DNA of 64,000 nucleotides from Streptomyces cellostaticus (lineage in GTDB: Bacteria; Actinomycetota; Actinomycetes; Streptomycetales; Streptomycetaceae), in NCBI RefSeq assembly GCF_001513965.1, contig NZ_KQ948016.1, forward strand, positions 416,357 through 480,356, written 5' to 3'. Shown here in pieces: positions 7,228 through 16,707 of the stretch (positions are counted from its first letter, which is position 1; each line of letters begins with the position of its first letter). The notes under the pieces are model-generated. The model did not search any database. It was given only the letters and a program-made list of their open reading frames with translations, and had not been told where the DNA came from. Both the position numbers and the translations under genes were made by a program.

Positions 7228-9283
7228 GCTGAGGCGCTTCGGGCGGGGGAAGCTGCCGCGCGCCGCCCTGGTCGCGCTGCTCGTGCTGCCCCTGCTGTAC
7301 GGCGCCCTGTACCTGTGGTCGTTCTGGGACCCGTACGGCCGGCTGGACCGCATCCCGGTGGCCCTGGTGAACGACGACAAGGGCGCCACCGCGGGCGGGA
7401 AGAAGGTCACGGCCGGCGACGACATCGTCGACGGGCTGCGCGACAGCCGGGCCTTCGAGTGGCACCAGGTGAGCGATGCCGAGGCCCGCCGGGGCGTCGA
7501 GGACGGCACCTACTACCTGTCGCTGACCATGCCGTCCGACTTCAGCGAGCGGATCGCCTCCAGCTCGGGCGGCTCCCCGGAGACGAGCGCGCTCAGGGTG
7601 CGCACGAACGACGCGAACAACTACATCGTCGGCCAGATCTCCCGGACGGTCTTCAACGAGGTCCGCACGGCCGCGTCCACCAAAGCGTCCCGCACCTTCC
7701 TGGACAAGATCTTCATCTCGTTCTCCGGCATCCACGACAAGACGGTGACGGCCGCCAAGGGCGCCGACAAGCTCAAGGGCGGCATCGGGAAGGCGGAGAA
7801 GGGCTCCAAGGACCTCGCGGACGGGCTGCAGGACGCCAAGAGCGGCAGCGGCAAACTGGCCAAGGGACTCAAGAAGCTCAACACGGGCGCGGGCGACCTG
7901 GAGGACGGCTCGCAGCAGGTGGCGGACGGCACCCGGACGCTCGCCGACAACGTCAACGGCGTCTACGAGAAGGCCGGCCCGTTCCTGAGGGACAACGGGA
8001 AGACGATCGGGGACACGGCCCAGCTGGTCGCCGACTCGGCCCAGGCGGTGCGGCACAACCTCGACGTCCTGGTCAAGCTCGCGCCGGGCGCCGCCAAGAC
8101 CGCCCACGCATCCTCGGCCGTCCTGGACGAGGTATACCGGGCACGCTGCGAGACCGCGGCCGTCCCGGACCCCGTCTGCCCGGACCTGAAGAAGGCCAGG
8201 CAGGCGGCCGCCGACGTGGCCACCGTCGCCGACGACCTCAACACCCTGATCGCCGACCAGGACGGCGACCTCAAGACGCTGAAGGACAACCTCGGCACGC
8301 TCCAGAAGCAGGCCCAGGCCCTCGCCGACCGCGCGCCGCACCTGTACACGGACGTGAACGACGCCGTCAAGAAGATCAACAAGCTGAACGACGGCGCGGC
8401 CGAGGTCGCCGCGGGCGCGAAGAAGCTGCATTCCGGGCTCGGCACCGCGCAGACCGGCTCGGCCACGCTGGACCAGGGCATCGGCACGGCGGCGTCGGGC
8501 GCCGAGACCCTCAACGGCGGCATGTACAAGCTGGTCGACGGCTCCGGGAAGCTCGCCGGCGGTCTGCACGACGGCGCGAAGAAGATCCCGGACTACGACA
8601 AGCAGGACCGCGACCAGCGCACCGGTGTGATGGCCGACCCGGTCCAGCTCGCCTCCCACGATCTGCACAAGGCGCCGAACTACGGCACCGGGTTCGCCCC
8701 GTACTTCATCCCGCTGTCCCTGTGGGTGGGTGCGATGGTGGCGTACATGCTGATCCCGCCGCTCAACCGGCGTGCCCTGGCGGCCGGTTCGCCGGCCTGG
8801 CGGATCGCGCTGGCCGGCTGGCTGCCGGTGGTCGCGGTGGGCGTGCTGCAGACGGCCGCCCTGATGTCCGTGCTGCACTGGGCGATCGGCCTGCAGATGG
8901 CGCGGGCGGCCGGCACGGTCGGCTTCCTGTTCCTCGTGGCGGCCTGCTTCGGGTCGATCGTGCAGTGGCTGAACGCCCGCTTCGGCGCGGCCGGCCGGAT
9001 CCTCGTCCTGGCGCTGCTGATGCTCCAGCTGACCTCGGCGGGCGGCACGTATCCCGTGCAGACCAGCCCGGGCTTCTTCAACGCCATCCACCCGTTCCTG
9101 CCGATGAGCTACATCGTGGCGGCCCTGCGCCGGCTGATCACGGGCGGCGGGCTCGGCCCGGTCTGGCAGGCGTGCGGTGTGCTGGCCGCGTTCACCGCGG
9201 GCGCCCTCGCGCTCACCGCGCTCGCGGCCCGGCGCCGCCAGGTGTGGACGCTGGACCGGCTGCACCCGGAGCTGAGCCTGTGA
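7199..9283 (+). CDS. YhgE/Pip-family membrane protein
   Basis: 694 residues. There is one N-terminal membrane segment (about 22-42), a long extracytoplasmic region with repeated short helical motifs (GADKLKGGIGKAEKG, LADGLQDAKSGSGKLAKGL and similar), and a C-terminal ABC-2-like block of about five membrane segments ending near the motif HPFLPMSYIVAALRRL. This is the architecture of YhgE/Pip (phage infection protein) relatives such as those linked to LXG/ESX-type secretion. The substrate is unknown. It overlaps the degenerate ATPase upstream and is followed by a TetR gene. Confidence 0.9.
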   Translation: MRSPRLAALELRRFGRGKLPRAALVALLVLPLLYGALYLWSFWDPYGRLDRIPVALVNDDKGATAGGKKVTAGDDIVDGLRDSRAFEWHQVSDAEARRGVEDGTYYLSLTMPSDFSERIASSSGGSPETSALRVRTNDANNYIVGQISRTVFNEVRTAASTKASRTFLDKIFISFSGIHDKTVTAAKGADKLKGGIGKAEKGSKDLADGLQDAKSGSGKLAKGLKKLNTGAGDLEDGSQQVADGTRTLADNVNGVYEKAGPFLRDNGKTIGDTAQLVADSAQAVRHNLDVLVKLAPGAAKTAHASSAVLDEVYRARCETAAVPDPVCPDLKKARQAAADVATVADDLNTLIADQDGDLKTLKDNLGTLQKQAQALADRAPHLYTDVNDAVKKINKLNDGAAEVAAGAKKLHSGLGTAQTGSATLDQGIGTAASGAETLNGGMYKLVDGSGKLAGGLHDGAKKIPDYDKQDRDQRTGVMADPVQLASHDLHKAPNYGTGFAPYFIPLSLWVGAMVAYMLIPPLNRRALAAGSPAWRIALAGWLPVVAVGVLQTAALMSVLHWAIGLQMARAAGTVGFLFLVAACFGSIVQWLNARFGAAGRILVLALLMLQLTSAGGTYPVQTSPGFFNAIHPFLPMSYIVAALRRLITGGGLGPVWQACGVLAAFTAGALALTALAARRRQVWTLDRLHPELSL

Positions 9284-9330
9284 TCGCCAAGCGTGCCCCG
9301 CACGCGCGCGTACCTGTGAGAATCAGGGCC

Positions 9331-9960
9331 ATGGAAAGCAGCAGCGCCACGTCCGGCGGCAGCACGCGTCGCGAGGCAACCCGGCAGAAGCTCTACGAAG
9401 CGGCCGTCACACTCATCGCCGAGCAGGGCTTCTCGGCCACCACGGTGGACGAGATCGCCGAGCGGGCCGGCGTCGCCAAGGGCACGGTCTACTACAACTT
9501 CGCGAGCAAGTCGGTCCTCTTCGAGGAGCTGCTGCGGCACGGCGTGGGCCTCCTGACCGCCTCCCTGCGGGAGGCGGCCGAGCGGACCGCGGCCGAGGGC
9601 GGCAGCAAGGTGGACGCCCTGGACGCGATGGTCCGCGCGGGCCTGGTCTTCATCGACCGCTACCCGGCCTTCACCCAGCTGTACGTGGCCGAGCTGTGGC
9701 GCACCAACCGCGCCTGGCAGTCCACCTTGATGGTGGTGCGGCAGGAGGCCGTGGCCGTGGTCGAGGGGGTGCTGCGCGAGGGCGTGGCGGCCGGCGAGTT
9801 CAGCGAGGAGATCGACGTCCAGCTGACCGCGGCCGCGCTGGTCGGCATGGTCCTGGTGGCCGCGCTGGACTGGAAGTCCTTCCAGCCGGAGCGCTCCCTG
9901 GACGACGTTCACGCGGCCCTGTCCCGGCTGCTCCAGGGGCGTGTGAGCGGCAAGGGCTGA
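9331..9960 (+). CDS. TetR-family transcriptional regulator
   Basis: 209 residues. The N-terminal helix-turn-helix is typical: RREATRQKLYEAAVTLI, then FSATTVDEIAERAGVAKGTV, then YYNFASKSVLFEELL. The all-helical C-terminal domain would bind an unknown ligand. It is third in the ABC-YhgE operon, 47 nt after the permease, and is the natural candidate to bind the palindrome at 6416. The ATG at 9331 has no clear ribosome site; a GAGAAT box ends seven bases before it, so an internal leaderless transcript is possible. Confidence 0.9.
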   Translation: MESSSATSGGSTRREATRQKLYEAAVTLIAEQGFSATTVDEIAERAGVAKGTVYYNFASKSVLFEELLRHGVGLLTASLREAAERTAAEGGSKVDALDAMVRAGLVFIDRYPAFTQLYVAELWRTNRAWQSTLMVVRQEAVAVVEGVLREGVAAGEFSEEIDVQLTAAALVGMVLVAALDWKSFQPERSLDDVHAALSRLLQGRVSGKG

Positions 9961-9979
9961 GCACCCGGGGAGCACGAGA

Positions 9980-10011
9980 AAGGCGCCGGTCCGCTGCCGG
10001 ACCGGCGCCTT
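9980..10011 (+). terminator. Terminator of the ABC-YhgE-TetR operon
   Basis: A 14-bp perfect stem (9980-9993 and 9998-10011) with a 4-nt loop, 19 bases after the TetR stop. Confidence 0.85.
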
Positions 10012-10341
10012 CCCACTCCCCCGTACTTCCCGTACTCCCCGTACGGTTTTCCCCCGATGGTCCCCCGTGGTGGTCTGCCCCGGGTCCCCCGTGCCTCGCT
10101 TCCGCCGACGGATCGGCGGAAGGAGCGGCCAGGACGCGCGCCGTTCCGCCGCCCCGTGTCGGCGGTTTCGGCCCGCGCCCCCTGCCGTGCCTCCACTCTC
10201 CCGTTCCCGCAGGTCGTGGCCCATCCGCGCGCGTACTCATCTCGGCACCTAGGTACGGATACTCAGGCGCCCGTACGGGTGCCCAGGGCGCCGGCCCGGT
10301 CGCCGGGGCCGCCCGCGGACCGGATTGTCGGTGGCGGTCGA
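10012..10341. other. Gene-free spacer with small tandem and inverted repeats
   Basis: About 330 bases without a supported gene. It contains three near-tandem copies of CCCGTACT (about 10019-10045), a 10-bp inverted repeat with a 4-nt loop (10099-10108 and 10113-10122), and a run of GTAC-containing motifs near 10230-10280. Reading frames here lack start sites and normal codon bias. Confidence 0.5.
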
Positions 10342-10347
10342 TAAAGT
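10342..10347 (+). promoter_or_regulatory. -10 box TAAAGT for a leaderless transcript
   Basis: TAAAGT ends exactly seven bases before the ATG at 10355, placing transcription start on or next to the start codon. No ribosome-binding site is present. No good -35 is visible. Confidence 0.5.
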
Positions 10348-10354
10348 CGCAGGC

Positions 10355-11866
10355 ATGGCACGGATTGCGGTGATCGGCGCCGGGATGGGCGCGATGGCGG
10401 CCGCTGCCCGGCTGGCCGTCGCGGGCCACCGGGTGGCGGTGTACGAGCGTACGGAGACGTACGGCGGCGCGGTGCGCCGCTTCGAGCGGGACGGGTTCGG
10501 CTTCGACACCGGCCCGGGGCTGCTGACGCTGCCCGCCGTGTACCGCGATCTGTTCGTCAAGACCGGCAAGGAGCCGCTGGAGGACGTCGTCGAGCTGGTC
10601 CAGGTCGACCCGGCCGCGCGGCACGTCTTCGCGGACGGCACGGAGGTGTCCCTGCCGAACGCCTCGCGCGCGGGTGTCGTCGCGGCCCTGGACGAAGCAC
10701 TGGGATCGGGGGCGGGCGAGCGCTGGGGCGACTTCCTGGTGCGGGCTCGCGAGGCCTGGGACCGCACCCGCCGGCCCCTGCTGGAGGAACCCCTGTGGCC
10801 GAACTGGCAGGTGCTGGCGGAGCAGGAGCCGTATCCGTCGGTCCCGCACAAGCGCCTGCTGCGCACGCGCCGGGCGGGAACACCGGCCGAGATCGGCGCC
10901 TGGGAGCTGCGTGACGAGCGCCTGGCGGCTCTCCTGGAGAGCCACGTGCTCGGGTACGGCCTCGATCCCCGGACCGCTCCGGCGAGCGCCGCCGTACTGC
11001 CGTACATGGAGCACGCCTTCGGCACCTGGTATGTGCACGGCGGCATAAGGGAGTTGGCGCGCGCGGTGTACGAGCGGTGCGTGCAACGGAGGGTGGAATT
11101 CTCCTTCGGTGCCGAGGTCACGGGGATCGTGGCGAAGGACGGCCGGGCCGTGGGGGTGGAGCTGGCCGACGGGACGGTGGCCGAGGCGGACCATGTCGTG
11201 GCGGACGTGGCCCCGGCGCGGCTGCGGGCCCTGACGGAGTTCCCGCTGGACGAGGACGGTGACGTGCGGCCCGACCCGGTCTCACCCCCGCCCGGACGGT
11301 TCACCGCCCTGCTGGCTCTGCGCGGCGGGTGCGAGGACCGAGCCGCCCACCGCACGGTCGTCCACGCACCGGATTCCCAGACCGAGCTGGACTTCCTGGT
11401 ATCTCCCGGCGGCGACGAGCCCGTGTGTCCCACGGTGACCGTGCTGCGCCCCGACGACCCGGCGCTCAGACCGGACGACGCGCACGAGTCCGTCGTGGTG
11501 TCCGCCGTGGTGTCGACCGAGGCCGCCTGGGAGGACGCGGGCACGGTCCGGCGCTACACGGACTTTCTCCTCGAAGCCGCCGGGTCCGCGGTGCCGGGGC
11601 TGCGCGAGCGTCTGCTGTGGCACGAGGTGCGCACACCCGAGCACACCGAGAACGAGACGGGCGCCGGCTTCGGGGCCGTGCCCGCTCCCGCACTCGCCGC
11701 CGGCGGGGGCCGTTTCCTGCACCCGGCGAACACCACGCGCCTGCCCGGTCTGTACCGGGTGGGCGGCTGGTCCCACCCCGGCGGCGGACTCCCCCATGCC
11801 GGCATGTCGGGCGCGCTGGTGGCCGGGCTGATCGTGGAGGGCCCGGACTTCCGCGGCTCCCAGTGA
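10355..11866 (+). CDS. CrtI-like phytoene desaturase-family FAD oxidoreductase
   Basis: 503 residues. The N-terminal dinucleotide motif is AVIGAGMGAMAAAARLA followed by VYERTETYGGAVRRF, as in carotenoid desaturases and related flavoproteins. The C-terminal FAD motif is LYRVGGWSHPGGGLPHAGMSG. No other carotenoid genes lie nearby, so the reaction is not assigned. ATG 10355 is chosen over an in-frame GTG-containing extension because a -10 box abuts it and homology begins with MARIAVIGAG. Confidence 0.85.
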   Translation: MARIAVIGAGMGAMAAAARLAVAGHRVAVYERTETYGGAVRRFERDGFGFDTGPGLLTLPAVYRDLFVKTGKEPLEDVVELVQVDPAARHVFADGTEVSLPNASRAGVVAALDEALGSGAGERWGDFLVRAREAWDRTRRPLLEEPLWPNWQVLAEQEPYPSVPHKRLLRTRRAGTPAEIGAWELRDERLAALLESHVLGYGLDPRTAPASAAVLPYMEHAFGTWYVHGGIRELARAVYERCVQRRVEFSFGAEVTGIVAKDGRAVGVELADGTVAEADHVVADVAPARLRALTEFPLDEDGDVRPDPVSPPPGRFTALLALRGGCEDRAAHRTVVHAPDSQTELDFLVSPGGDEPVCPTVTVLRPDDPALRPDDAHESVVVSAVVSTEAAWEDAGTVRRYTDFLLEAAGSAVPGLRERLLWHEVRTPEHTENETGAGFGAVPAPALAAGGGRFLHPANTTRLPGLYRVGGWSHPGGGLPHAGMSGALVAGLIVEGPDFRGSQ

Positions 11867-11879
11867 GCGGAGCCGGGCT

Positions 11880-12800
11880 TCAGAAACGGTACTTCTCGTC
11901 GTACCCGGCGCCCGGCTGCGGCTGCTGCCCGTTGCCCTGGTACGGGTACGGCTGCTCCTGCGGGAGTTCGCCGCCGTGGGTCTCGTCGGTGCGCTGCTGC
12001 GGGACCCACGCCCCGCCGGCCGTCGACTCGCCGTAGCCGCCGGTGGCGTACGGGTCCTGGCCGTAGCCCTGCTGGCCGTACTGCTGGTCGTAGCCGGTGT
12101 TGTACGAGGCGCCGCCGTAGGGCTGGGAACCGATGTACGGGTCGGAGTAGTTGGCGTAGCCCTGCTGGCCGCCGGTGTCGTAGCCGTAGCCCTGCTGGGC
12201 GTAGCCCGAGTAGTCGTAGGCGTAGTTCTGGTCGGCGCCCTGGGGCTGGGCGGCGCCCGCATAGGCGGTGTCGCCGTAGACGCCGTAGGAACCGGTGTCC
12301 TCGGGCAGGGGCTGCGGCTCGTAGACGGCGGTGGTCTCGGCGGCGGTGGGCTCGGGAGAGCGGGCCGGGGTGAAGACGTCGTCGCGGTCGTAGTCGTCGT
12401 CGCCGTAGGCGAGCTGGTCACGGCCGTAGTCGGCGTTCCGGTCGTCGCCCTCGGCGGCCTCCAGGTCGGAGACCTCGAGGCTCGGCTCGTGGCGGTCGGC
12501 CTTGCCGCGGCGGCGCTTGCTGCTGACGCCCTCGGGGGCGGCGTCGGGACGCTTGACCGCCCAGCCGGCGGCGAAGCCGCGGCGGAAGGACAGCGTGACG
12601 TAGGTCTGGCCGACCGCGAAGGCGATCGCGCCCAGGCCGATGACGACGACGGACGGCATCAGCACGCCCACCACGACACCGAGGAAGCCCGCGAACGCGA
12701 GCAGCCGCCAGCGCAGCCGCGCCTTGTACTGCAGCAGCACCTCGCCGAGCAACCACAGTGCGACGATGCCGAACGCGATGTAGAGGACCGTCCAGCCCAT
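11880..12800 (-). CDS. Membrane protein with Gln/Tyr/Gly-rich repetitive tail
   Basis: 306 residues. The first ~70 form three hydrophobic segments (starting MGWTVLYIAFGIVALWLL). A basic segment SSKRRRGKADR follows, then an acidic linker, and from about residue 175 to the end a low-complexity region of repeated YG, QQGYG, YAQQGYGYD and GQDPYATGGYG units. Such tails are disordered and resemble prion-like sequence. Syntenic Streptomyces genomes carry a membrane protein here. Function is unknown. It is separated by 56 bases from metF, which is transcribed in the same direction upstream. Confidence 0.85.
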   Translation of the reverse strand: MGWTVLYIAFGIVALWLLGEVLLQYKARLRWRLLAFAGFLGVVVGVLMPSVVVIGLGAIAFAVGQTYVTLSFRRGFAAGWAVKRPDAAPEGVSSKRRRGKADRHEPSLEVSDLEAAEGDDRNADYGRDQLAYGDDDYDRDDVFTPARSPEPTAAETTAVYEPQPLPEDTGSYGVYGDTAYAGAAQPQGADQNYAYDYSGYAQQGYGYDTGGQQGYANYSDPYIGSQPYGGASYNTGYDQQYGQQGYGQDPYATGGYGESTAGGAWVPQQRTDETHGGELPQEQPYPYQGNGQQPQPGAGYDEKYRF

Positions 12801-12856
12801 GTACGCCCCTCTCCCAGTGGCCGCTACGCAGTGTGTCGTACGGCGGTGCGGCCGGT

Positions 12857-13792
<936 letters not shown>

Positions 13793-13900
13793 ACCAGGGG
13801 CGGGCGGTCCCCCAACCGAGAACCGTAAATTTGCCCGAATTGTCGCCTTCCTGTCCACCCCTTGGACAAAAACCTGGACACACACCCTGTCAGGCGGGCG

Positions 13901-14548
13901 CTAGGCCTGCCGCAGTCGCTTCGCGAACTCCGCCGTGGCGGCCCCGGGGTCGTCGGCCTCGGTGATGGCGCGGACCACGACCACCCGGCGGGCACCGGCG
14001 TCCAGCACCTCGTCCAGGTTGGCGAGGTCGATGCCGCCGATGGCGAACCAGGGACGGTCGGTGCCCAGGGAGGCGGTGTACCGGACCAGGTCGAGGCCGG
14101 GTGCGTGGCGGCCGGGCTTGGTGGGGGTGGGCCAGCAGGGGCCGGTGCAGAAGTAGTCCACGCCCTCCTGGACGGCGGCCGCGGCGGCCTCGGAGTCGGC
14201 GTGCGTGGAGCGGCCGATCAGGACGTCGTCGCCGAGGATCGCGCGGGCCGCGGGGACCGGGAGGTCGCCCTGGCCCAGATGGAGCACGCCGGCGGAGGCG
14301 GCATGGGCGACGTCGGCCCGGTCGTTGACCGCGAGCAGCTTGCCGTGCCGGGCACAGGCGTCGGCGAAGACCTTGAGGTGCTCCAGCTCCTCGGCGGCCT
14401 CCATGCCCTTGTCGCGCAGCTGGACGATGTCGACACCGCCGGCCAGGACCGCGTCCAGGAACTCGGCGAGGTCGCCCTGCCGCCTGCGGGCGTCCGTGCA
14501 GAGGTAGAGGCGGGCGTCGGCGAGCCCGCTGCGGGCGGTGTCGGACAT
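13901..14548 (-). CDS. thiE: Thiamine-phosphate synthase
   Basis: 215 residues. It couples HMP-pyrophosphate and the thiazole phosphate to make thiamine monophosphate. The TIM-barrel signatures are present: [18 protein letters not shown] (pyrophosphate/pyrimidine site), [36 protein letters not shown], and the C-terminal [19 protein letters not shown] phosphate-binding segment. A GGGGGA site precedes the ATG. It is not in the thiO-S-G operon and has no riboswitch of its own that I can see. Confidence 0.96.
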   Translation of the reverse strand: MSDTARSGLADARLYLCTDARRRQGDLAEFLDAVLAGGVDIVQLRDKGMEAAEELEHLKVFADACARHGKLLAVNDRADVAHAASAGVLHLGQGDLPVPAARAILGDDVLIGRSTHADSEAAAAAVQEGVDYFCTGPCWPTPTKPGRHAPGLDLVRYTASLGTDRPWFAIGGIDLANLDEVLDAGARRVVVVRAITEADDPGAATAEFAKRLRQA

Positions 14549-14589
14549 GGGTGGATCCCCCCGTGGTCGGTGTCCATGGGTGTGCGAGG

Positions 14590-14623
14590 GGGTGGCGTAC
14601 GGGCCATGGCCGGTACGCCACCC
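14590..14623 (-). terminator. Terminator after the Rv2175c-like gene
   Basis: An 11-bp perfect stem (14590-14600 and 14613-14623) whose loop is itself the palindrome GGCCATGGCC. It lies just downstream of the minus-strand gene ending at 14639. Confidence 0.75.
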
Positions 14624-14638
14624 GAGGTGCGGGTCGGT

Positions 14639-15004
14639 TCAGACGGCGAGCGCCTGGGCGCGGCGCTTCACCTCCGTGCCGCGATTCTCGCTCAGGGCCT
14701 GCGCGGGGGTACCGGGCAGGGTCGGGTCGGGGGTGAAGAGCCACTCGATCATCTCTTCCACCGTGAAGCCGTCGTCCCTCAGGAGCGTCAGGGTCCCGAA
14801 CAGGCCCTTGACGACCTTGTCCCCGTCGATGAAGGCGGCGGGGACGTGCAGTGCCCTGTTCTCGCCTCGGCGTACGGCGACGAGCTGGCCCTCCTTGACC
14901 AGCTGCCGTACACGCGTCACGTCGACGCCGAGTTGCTCGGCGATGTCGGGGACGGTGAGCCAGGCGGGGACGAGAGCATCGATCTTTGCGTCAATCTCGG
15001 TCAC
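14639..15004 (-). CDS. Rv2175c-family DNA-binding protein
   Basis: 121 residues from GTG 15004. A winged/helix-turn-helix region (PAWLTVPDIAEQLGVDVTRV then RQLVKEGQL) is followed by VAVRRGENRALHVPAAFI and a conserved C-terminal helical part. The mycobacterial relative Rv2175c binds DNA and is reported as a substrate of the kinase PknL; a PASTA kinase gene lies 4 kb away here. I chose GTG 15004 because a CAGGCT box ends seven bases before it and relatives begin with TEIDAKID; an in-frame GTG at 15028 would add eight residues. Confidence 0.9.
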   Translation of the reverse strand: MTEIDAKIDALVPAWLTVPDIAEQLGVDVTRVRQLVKEGQLVAVRRGENRALHVPAAFIDGDKVVKGLFGTLTLLRDDGFTVEEMIEWLFTPDPTLPGTPAQALSENRGTEVKRRAQALAV

Positions 15005-15097
15005 GGGAACAAGCCTGCCATCCCCCACTGACAGTCGGAAGCCGAGGCGCTCCGCTGGGGGTGCCGCGATGTGACGTCGGTCACCTGCGGGTCCGTC

Positions 15098-15120
15098 GTG
15101 GCTGGTCGCACAGTTCCCCT
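15098..15120 (-). repeat. Dispersed 3'-end repeat, copy A (short, divergent)
   Basis: GTGGCTGGTCGCACAGTTCC on the plus strand matches three longer copies at 33891, 42013 and 61263. It lies between two minus-strand genes, 27 bases downstream of the flavoprotein reductase stop. Confidence 0.6.
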
Positions 15121-15146
15121 AAGGACAGTTCCTCCAAGGACACTGA

Positions 15147-16379
15147 TCAGTCGGCCGTGGCGTCCTTCAGGGGCCGTGCCGGGTCCGTCAGCACCTCGGG
15201 GTCCATGCGGCGGCCCGCCTCGATCAGACGGCGGCCCTGGGCCAGGTCACGCGGTCGGCCGACGGCCAGGAGGGCCACCAGCCGGTCCTCGCGCAGCCAG
15301 CACACGGTCCAGGCCGGATCCGCCGGGTCGCCGCGCCACACCAGGCGGTCGGCCGCGGGGTGGTGGCCGGCGTACTGGACGAACCGGCCGAACTGCTCGG
15401 ACCAGAAGTACGGCACCGGGTCGTAGTCCGCGGGGGTCTCGCCCAGGATGTTCGCGGCGACCGTCCGCGGCCCCTGGAGGGCGTTGTCCCAGTGGTGGAC
15501 CAGCAGCCGGGCGCCGTACCGGGCCGAGGGGAAGGAGGCGCAGTCGCCGACCGCGTACACGTCCTCGGCGCAGGTGCGCAGGCGGGCGTCTGCCACCACC
15601 TCACCGTGCACGCCCAGCTCGATGCCGGAGCCGGCCAGCCAGGCGGTGGCGGGGCGCGCGCCGATGCCGACCACGACGGCGCCCGCGGGCAGCCGCGTGC
15701 CGTCGGCCAGCACCACCACGCCGGGCTCGATGCGCTCCACGCGCGCGTTCGTGCGCAGCTCGGCGCCGCTGTCGGCGTACCAGGCGGTCATGGGCGCGGC
15801 GACCTCGGCGGGCAGCGCACCGGCCAGCGGACGGTCGGCGGCCTCGACGACGGTCACCACGCAGCCCGCCTCCCGGGCCGCCGTGGCGAACTCGGCGCCG
15901 ATCCAGCCGGCGCCGACGACCACGATGTCGTGCTGCCGGGCGAGCACCGGCCGCAGCCGTTCGGCGTCGTCCAGGGTGCGCAACAGGTGCACACCGGGCA
16001 CGCCCTCGGTGCCGGGCAGGGTGATCGGTTCGGCGCCGGTGGCGAGGACCAGGACGTCGTAGGGCACGGGCCCGGCCTCGGTGTCCAGCTCGTGGTCGCC
16101 GGGGCGCACGCCCAGCACCTCGCAGCCGAGCCGCAGTTCGATGCCGAGCGACTCGAAGTCGACGTCGAAGGCGGAGCCCTCGGACGTGCCGAGCAGCACG
16201 GCCTTGGACAGCGGCGGCCGGTCGTAGGGCTGGTGCGGCTCTGCGCCGATCAGGGTCACGGTGCCCGTGTAGTCCTGTTCCCGCAGGGCCACCGCGGTCT
16301 GCACCCCGGCCATGCCCGCGCCGACGACGACCACGCGCCGCCCCTGTGCAGTGCCCTGCTGTTGTGTCTGCTCGCTCAC
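15147..16379 (-). CDS. FAD/NAD(P)-dependent pyridine nucleotide-disulfide-type reductase
   Basis: About 410 residues. There are two dinucleotide folds: VVVGAGMAGVQTAVALREQ at the N-terminus, and VVVGAGWIGAEFATAAREAG in the middle. An ATG/GD-type motif (VYAVGDCASF) is near residue 275, and the C-terminus has RLVWRGDPADPAWTVCWL. This is the rubredoxin/ferredoxin reductase type that feeds mono- and dioxygenases. No ferredoxin or oxygenase gene is adjacent, so the partner is unknown. GTG 16379 is preferred over an ATG eight codons upstream because TATGGT ends six bases before it, implying a leaderless transcript. Confidence 0.88.
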   Translation of the reverse strand: MSEQTQQQGTAQGRRVVVVGAGMAGVQTAVALREQDYTGTVTLIGAEPHQPYDRPPLSKAVLLGTSEGSAFDVDFESLGIELRLGCEVLGVRPGDHELDTEAGPVPYDVLVLATGAEPITLPGTEGVPGVHLLRTLDDAERLRPVLARQHDIVVVGAGWIGAEFATAAREAGCVVTVVEAADRPLAGALPAEVAAPMTAWYADSGAELRTNARVERIEPGVVVLADGTRLPAGAVVVGIGARPATAWLAGSGIELGVHGEVVADARLRTCAEDVYAVGDCASFPSARYGARLLVHHWDNALQGPRTVAANILGETPADYDPVPYFWSEQFGRFVQYAGHHPAADRLVWRGDPADPAWTVCWLREDRLVALLAVGRPRDLAQGRRLIEAGRRMDPEVLTDPARPLKDATAD

Positions 16380-16385
16380 CCGATC

Positions 16386-16415
16386 ACCATAGACAACTGA
16401 CAATCCGTCAGTCAG
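16386..16415 (-). promoter_or_regulatory. Promoter and overlapping operator of the flavoprotein reductase
   Basis: On the minus strand CTGACT (16410-16415) and TATGGT (16386-16391) are 18 bases apart. Between them sits the inverted repeat ACTGACAATCCGTCAGT (16396-16412, 6-bp arms). An operator between -35 and -10 is typical of repression. Thirteen of its bases recur at 6356-6368. Confidence 0.55.
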
Positions 16416-16658
16416 CGGACGTGCTCAGTGACCTGTTCCACAACGCTCCTGCCGCTGCCGGGCCGCGACTCCCACTCCCTCCAGCCGGTCGCCCTCCCGG
16501 ATGCCGGCCAGATGGCCGCGTACGACGTCGCCGCCCGCGTACTCGGCCCAGATCTCGCCGTCCTTCTCGTGGTACGCGAACCGGGAGCTGGTACCCACCT
16601 GACCTGGGGCTTGGTCCGCCACGGGGGCCAGGATCAGTCCGTCGAGCGAGCGGGCCAC
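16412..16658 (-). pseudogene. Broken small gene, N-acetylglutamate synthase-like family
   Basis: From GTG 16658 (GGGAG site nine bases upstream) an open frame encodes 77 residues. The first ~58 (SLDGLILAPVADQAPGQVG, RFAYHEKDGEIWAEYAGG, LAGIREGDRL) look like the N-terminal half of a ~105-residue family often labelled N-acetylglutamate synthase. After that the frame is lost. The family's C-terminal end, EWESRPGSGRSVVEQV, is readable in the +1 frame, ending at 16412. This is best explained by an internal deletion of roughly 120 bases with a frame change. The family assignment rests on recall. Confidence 0.6.
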
Positions 16659-16707
16659 GGACAGGGGCTCCCTTACGGGTGACGAGCGCTGCGGGCTAGG
16701 GTGGCCA

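Noticed and set aside
10230..10290. MacR-type binding sites suggested by repeated TACTCA/GTAC motifs
   Set aside because: The copies are direct and irregular, not the inverted pair expected.
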